From Haladaptatus sp. DYF46 (GTDB lineage Archaea; Halobacteriota; Halobacteria; Halobacteriales; Haladaptataceae), in the NCBI RefSeq assembly GCF_021083305.1, contig NZ_JAJFAY010000006.1:1-64000 (forward strand): a DNA stretch of 64,000 bases, written 5' to 3'. Below the pieces are notes generated by a model, which saw only the letters and a program-made list of their open reading frames with translations, had not been told where the DNA came from and did not search any database. Position numbers and translations under genes: made by a program. Within the stretch, counting starts at the first letter, position 1. Every line of letters starts with the position of its first letter. This document shows positions 60,237 to 64,000 of the stretch, one piece after another.

Positions 60237-60998
60237 ATGCCAGAACTGTCGGTTTGCGTCGAGATGGTCTTCGAAGGAGCACCGTTTACGGAGCGAATCG
60301 GTCTCGCCGCGGCGGCCGGCGCGGACGCGGTGGAGTTCTGGGGATGGCGTGACAAGGACCTCGATGCGGTCGCCAACGCGTGTGACGAACACGACCTGAA
60401 CGTCGCAGCCATGCTCGGCAGCGACGTTCCGCTGACGGATCCGAACCGAACCGCCGAGGCCTGCCGATCCATGCGCGAATCCATCGAAACGGCCGCACGC
60501 CTCGGCTGTTCGACCCTCATTATCACCGTGGGACAGGAACAGGCGAATATCGACCGCACTACCCAACGAGGTGCTATCGTGGGTGCGCTCGAAAGTGTCG
60601 CCTCCGACGCCGCCGACGCGGGCGTTACGCTCGCCGTCGAACCGTTGAACACGGCCGTGGATCACCCCGGTTACTTCCTCGAATCGTCGGCGGAAGGATA
60701 CGACATCGTCGATGCGGTGGGCGATCCGAACGTCAAACTCCTCTTCGACGTGTACCATCAGCAGATCACGGAAGGAAACGTCATCGCCAACATGACGAGT
60801 CACCTCGACCACATCGGGTACGTCCACATCGCGGACGTTCCCGGTCGACACGAACCCGGAACGGGGGAACTCGACTACGGGAACATCCTCCCCGCGCTCG
60901 CCGCTGCGGGGTACGACGGGTACATCGGGTGCGAATTCTCCCCCGAAGGTGACGACGCCGCGGCCGTGAGCGACTGTCGTGCTATCCTAAACGGGTAG
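60237..60998 (+). CDS. Hydroxypyruvate isomerase-like TIM-barrel protein
   Basis: A 253-residue protein close to the hydroxypyruvate isomerase family: LAVEPLNTAVDHPGYFL (near 138-154), LFDVYHQQITEGN (near 168), YVHIADVPGRHEPGTGELDY (near 195) and IGCEFSPEG (near 235) carry the metal and acid residues. The family also contains keto-sugar 3-epimerases and oxo-tetronate isomerases, so the cited reaction is a family label only. Cotranscribed with the oxidoreductase before it; a binding-protein gene follows 97 bases later. Confidence 0.83.
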   Translation: MPELSVCVEMVFEGAPFTERIGLAAAAGADAVEFWGWRDKDLDAVANACDEHDLNVAAMLGSDVPLTDPNRTAEACRSMRESIETAARLGCSTLIITVGQEQANIDRTTQRGAIVGALESVASDAADAGVTLAVEPLNTAVDHPGYFLESSAEGYDIVDAVGDPNVKLLFDVYHQQITEGNVIANMTSHLDHIGYVHIADVPGRHEPGTGELDYGNILPALAAAGYDGYIGCEFSPEGDDAAAVSDCRAILNG

Positions 60999-61095
60999 CA
61001 GTTCTCGTTTCCCTTCGAAGAACTGTTCGACGAGGAGAGAAGTGTCCTAAGGGAAAAGGTTATTGCCCCCTATAGTAATGATAATCCGTGTCACT

Positions 61096-62658
61096 ATGCC
61101 GAAGGCAACTGATTCATCGGTCGGCGACGCTACTGACGAGACGGTAACCAGTACCCCCGACGAGGGAGACTACTCCCGGCGCGGTTTCATGGAGGCTGCT
61201 GCATCCATGGGTGCGGCCGGTGCCGCAGCCGGATTGGCCGGATGTACCGAACAGTTCGGCGGTAGCGGCGGTGATAGCAAAACGAAGGGTGAAAAGGACT
61301 TCATCTTCTGGACGATGCGCGGATACATCCCGGAAGTGACGAAGAACATCAAGCAGGCCGCCAAGGGCTTCGAAAAACACTCGGATTCGCCGGTCAACGT
61401 CTCGACGAACGTCATCGTGTGGAATCAGGTGTTCCCGAAGTGGAACGCGTCCATTCAGGGACGGACGACGCCGAACGTCTCGGAGATGGCCAACGAACAC
61501 GCCGTGAACTTCGGAAGTCTCGGTGCGACGGCACCCATCACGGACATTTACGATTCGTACGACGACTGGTACGGGCCGATGGAAGCGTGGGCCAGTTGGG
61601 ACGACAAGAAGTGGGGCGTCCCGTGGTTCGTCGAGACGCGACCGATGTACTATCGGAAGGACCTCCTCGAAAAGGCGGGTCACAGCAAGCCGCCGAAGGA
61701 CTGGAAGGAACTCGTCAAAATCGGGAAAGACGTGGTCAAAGAGACCGGAAATCCGGGGTACATCGAACCCGGCGCTCGCGACTTCACGACCGGTCAACAC
61801 ACGTTCGCCTACACGGCGAACGCGGGCGGGAAGTTCTACAGCAAGAAGGATGGAAAGTGGCAGGTAGAACTCGATTCGGCCGGGTCCCTGTTCGGTCACC
61901 TGTTCTATGCCAGCCTGAAGAAGGCGTGGGACCTGCCGGCAGACGGTTGGACGAGCCAGGATTCGAGCGCGACGGACAAGTTCTTCCGGGAGCGCGATGC
62001 CGGGATGGCGCACCTCGGCGCGGAGGATGCACGTCTCGCCCGGACGGAGGAACACGCCGGACTCCGGGACAATGTGGGTATCCAGCCGATGCCCGAGGGA
62101 CCGCTGGGCAAACGGTGGTCGTTCCGCGGCGGTTCCTGTCTCAGCCCGTTCACCGACGACGTTTCCAAGCACGAAGTCGGCGACCGCTCGAACGAGTTCG
62201 TGAAGTACATGATGCAACCGGACAACCAGTCCGACTACTTCGCGGCGTCCGCACCCGTCTTCATGCCGGTACGGAAGAGTCAGGAGCAGATGGACCTCTT
62301 CACGAAGAACCCGACGAAGCTTCCCGACGACTGGCTCGACGCGTTCGTCACCCAAGCACAGAAGACTCGGCGCTACGGCGTCTACGGCGGCGGACAGGAC
62401 ACGCCGTTCCTCGGCTCGGTCGAAGGTTCGACGACCGGATACAGTCAAGCGATTTCGGCCATTCTGGGCTCGAACAAGGACCCGAAGGAAGCGTTGGTCA
62501 GCATGGCCAACAACGTTCGGAACGAGGCGAACAAGAAGCTCGACTACACGCTCGATAGCAACTCGGAGAAACCGAGCCTGGACGACGCCCCGAAGGAGGT
62601 GCAGGATTGGATCACCGGTTCCAACAACACGCCGAAAATCTGGAATCCGTACGAATGA
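61096..62658 (+). CDS. Sugar ABC transporter substrate-binding lipoprotein (SBP family 1)
   Basis: A 520-residue CUT1-type binding protein. It has an unusually long polar N-region before the Tat motif YSRRGFMEA (Arg28-Arg29), then an Ala/Gly helix and lipobox GLAGC (Cys50). Family segments include FIFWTMRGYIPEV near 70, WGVPWFVETRPMYYRKDLLEKAG near 175 and SFRGGSCLSPFTDD near 345. ATG 61096 (MPKATDSS) is chosen. An ABC ATPase follows after 195 bases, but the permeases are not between them. Confidence 0.87.
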   Translation: MPKATDSSVGDATDETVTSTPDEGDYSRRGFMEAAASMGAAGAAAGLAGCTEQFGGSGGDSKTKGEKDFIFWTMRGYIPEVTKNIKQAAKGFEKHSDSPVNVSTNVIVWNQVFPKWNASIQGRTTPNVSEMANEHAVNFGSLGATAPITDIYDSYDDWYGPMEAWASWDDKKWGVPWFVETRPMYYRKDLLEKAGHSKPPKDWKELVKIGKDVVKETGNPGYIEPGARDFTTGQHTFAYTANAGGKFYSKKDGKWQVELDSAGSLFGHLFYASLKKAWDLPADGWTSQDSSATDKFFRERDAGMAHLGAEDARLARTEEHAGLRDNVGIQPMPEGPLGKRWSFRGGSCLSPFTDDVSKHEVGDRSNEFVKYMMQPDNQSDYFAASAPVFMPVRKSQEQMDLFTKNPTKLPDDWLDAFVTQAQKTRRYGVYGGGQDTPFLGSVEGSTTGYSQAISAILGSNKDPKEALVSMANNVRNEANKKLDYTLDSNSEKPSLDDAPKEVQDWITGSNNTPKIWNPYE

Positions 62659-62816
62659 CGCCGAGGTGGGTACACCCGCCGTTCCCGACACCACATCCAT
62701 GAGTCCCGTCAGGTCCGGTCCGGGTCGATAACCTCCGCCACCCGATCCACTGAAACGACGATTTCTCCGTTCGGAGAGCCGTATCTGATTGGAAATTCCC
62801 GTCGACGACGACGGAA

Positions 62817-62826
62817 TATTTTTATA
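62817..62826 (+). promoter_or_regulatory. TATA box of the last ABC ATPase
   Basis: ATTTTTATAG about 30 bases before ATG 62854, so this gene has its own promoter. Confidence 0.55.
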
Positions 62827-62853
62827 GACAACTGTTCCCTATCAACATGGTAT

Positions 62854-64000
62854 ATGGGACGAATAGTTTTCGATTCCGTTCAAAAAGTCTACGGCGGCAA
62901 AACGGTTGCGGTCGATAATTTCGAACTCGAGGTCGCCGACGGAGAATTCCTGACGCTGGTCGGGCCGAGCGGTTCGGGCAAATCGACGACGCTCCGGATG
63001 CTCGCCGGGCTCGAAGAGATAACGGCTGGGGAGATATCCATCGACGACGAAGTCGTGAATTTTCTCCCACCTCGTGACCGGGATATCGCCATGGTGTTCC
63101 AGAACTACGCACTGTATCCGCACCTCAGCGTGCGTGAAAACCTCGCGTTCGGGCTCAAGCGTTCGACGACGCTCGACAAGGCGGAAATCAACCGACGCGT
63201 CGAGGAGACGGCCGATCTGCTTGGCATCCCGGAACTCCTCGACAACAAACCCCGTCAGCTGTCCGGCGGACAGAAACAGCGCGTGGCGACGGGACGCGCT
63301 ATCGTCCGCGAACCGGAGGTGTTCCTCTTCGACGAACCGCTGTCGAACCTCGACGCGAAACTCCGCAAACACATGCGGACGGAGCTCAATCGCATCCAAC
63401 AGGAACTCGGCACGACCACCATCTACGTCACGCACGACCAGGAGGAGGCGATGACGATGTCGGACCGAATCGCCATCCTGAACCACGGCGAACTCCAGCA
63501 GGTGGGCAGCCCACGGGAGGTGTACAACGACCCCACGAACCTGTTCGTGGCCCAGTTCATCGGGAGTCCGAGTATGAACATCTTCAACGGAATCATCGAG
63601 GACCGACAAGGAGTCGCTCGGTTCACGGGACAGATCGACCACGTCTTCTCGGACGAGATCGCCGAGAAGGCCGAACGCACCGCCTCGGACCGATTCGTCC
63701 TCGGCATCCGACCGGAGGACCTCGAACTGTGCGAATCGTCCCACCGGAACGCAAGCGCGGTCACCGTCGAACTGGTCGAACCGCTCGGTCGGGACAACCT
63801 TCTGTACTTTGAGCCGGCGGCGACGGGGGCGGACGTGGACGAAGAGCGAGAATACGTTATGTTCGTCCCGCCGGACGTGAATCCCGACGTCGACGACGAG
63901 GTGTACGTCACCTTCGACGATGAAGACATTCACCTGTTCGACGAGGAGACGGGCGACAACCTTCTCGTCGAGAAGCAGACACAGCGGGAAGACCCACCGG
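62854..64000 (+). CDS. Sugar ABC transporter ATPase (MalK/UgpC type), 3' end outside window
   Basis: At least 382 residues, still open at the window edge, so only the last few codons may be missing. Walker [10 protein letters not shown] near 38, signature LSGGQKQR near 136, Walker [18 protein letters not shown]-loop [11 protein letters not shown], and a TOBE domain ending [19 protein letters not shown]. Start ATG GGA CGA (MGRIVFDSV) follows the TATA box by 30 bases. It should energise the importer of the binding protein just upstream; the permeases probably lie to the right. Confidence 0.9.
   Translation, partial: MGRIVFDSVQKVYGGKTVAVDNFELEVADGEFLTLVGPSGSGKSTTLRMLAGLEEITAGEISIDDEVVNFLPPRDRDIAMVFQNYALYPHLSVRENLAFGLKRSTTLDKAEINRRVEETADLLGIPELLDNKPRQLSGGQKQRVATGRAIVREPEVFLFDEPLSNLDAKLRKHMRTELNRIQQELGTTTIYVTHDQEEAMTMSDRIAILNHGELQQVGSPREVYNDPTNLFVAQFIGSPSMNIFNGIIEDRQGVARFTGQIDHVFSDEIAEKAERTASDRFVLGIRPEDLELCESSHRNASAVTVELVEPLGRDNLLYFEPAATGADVDEEREYVMFVPPDVNPDVDDEVYVTFDDEDIHLFDEETGDNLLVEKQTQREDPP

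Overview
This 64 kb window comes from an extremely halophilic archaeon (Halobacteria, near Haloferax and its relatives). The proteins are acidic, the DNA is GC-rich with short AT-rich promoters, and TATA boxes often sit 25-30 bases before the start codon, as expected for leaderless transcripts. Exported lipoproteins carry twin-arginine signals. The window also encodes a group II chaperonin, several haloarchaeal-type IclR regulators and a haloarchaeal pentose-oxidation (xac) cluster. No rRNA, tRNA, CRISPR array or intact insertion sequence was seen.

Layout. (1) 1-11.9 kb: start of a Tat-exported protein at the left edge, an IclR regulator, two M20 amidohydrolases, and a five-gene Dpp-type operon (binding protein, two permeases, two ATPases) ending in a coupled two-helix membrane protein, followed by a second IclR regulator. 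This looks like uptake and hydrolysis of peptides or N-acyl/N-carbamoyl compounds. (2) 12-24 kb: a rhamnulokinase-like kinase, two SDR dehydrogenases, a zinc alcohol dehydrogenase, a complete CUT1 sugar ABC transporter, a class II (fuculose-phosphate-type) aldolase, a DgoD-type dehydratase and an amidohydrolase: deoxy-sugar and sugar-acid catabolism. (3) 24-49 kb: a patchwork of short, often divergent units. It holds Gfo/Idh/MocA oxidoreductases, a TIM-barrel isomerase, an EamA transporter, three enolase-superfamily dehydratases, two NAD-dependent epimerase/uronate-dehydrogenase-like proteins, a DapA-family protein, two GH4 glycosidases with a CHEV metal motif, a CBM9-like protein, a divergent thermosome subunit, a split sugar ABC transporter, an IclR regulator and a mannonate dehydratase. 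(4) 50-55 kb: the pentose oxidation genes xacE, xacD and xacA (minus strand) and xacF (plus strand). (5) 55.5-64 kb: a GH3 glycosidase, isomerase/oxidoreductase genes, a hydroxypyruvate-isomerase-like protein, and a sugar-binding protein followed by an ABC ATPase cut by the window edge.

Together the genes suggest a plant cell-wall sugar island. GH4 (by motif, alpha-galacturonidase-like) and GH3 enzymes would release uronic acids and pentoses. Uronate-dehydrogenase-like enzymes, enolase-superfamily dehydratases, a DapA-family dehydratase/aldolase and the XacF dehydrogenase could carry both to 2-oxoglutarate, and the rhamnulokinase/aldolase set would handle rhamnose or fucose. Pectin, especially rhamnogalacturonan, and xylan are the likely sources; this is inference.

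The most unusual sequence signals are: a tandem array of double hairpins with compensating base changes overlapping the 3' end of xacD (50963-51130); a 113-base perfectly identical block shared in inverted orientation by the two GH4 genes; three copies of a TTACAG-N8-CTGTAA palindrome; an aldo/keto reductase remnant at 45757-45933; and a thermosome paralogue embedded among sugar genes.
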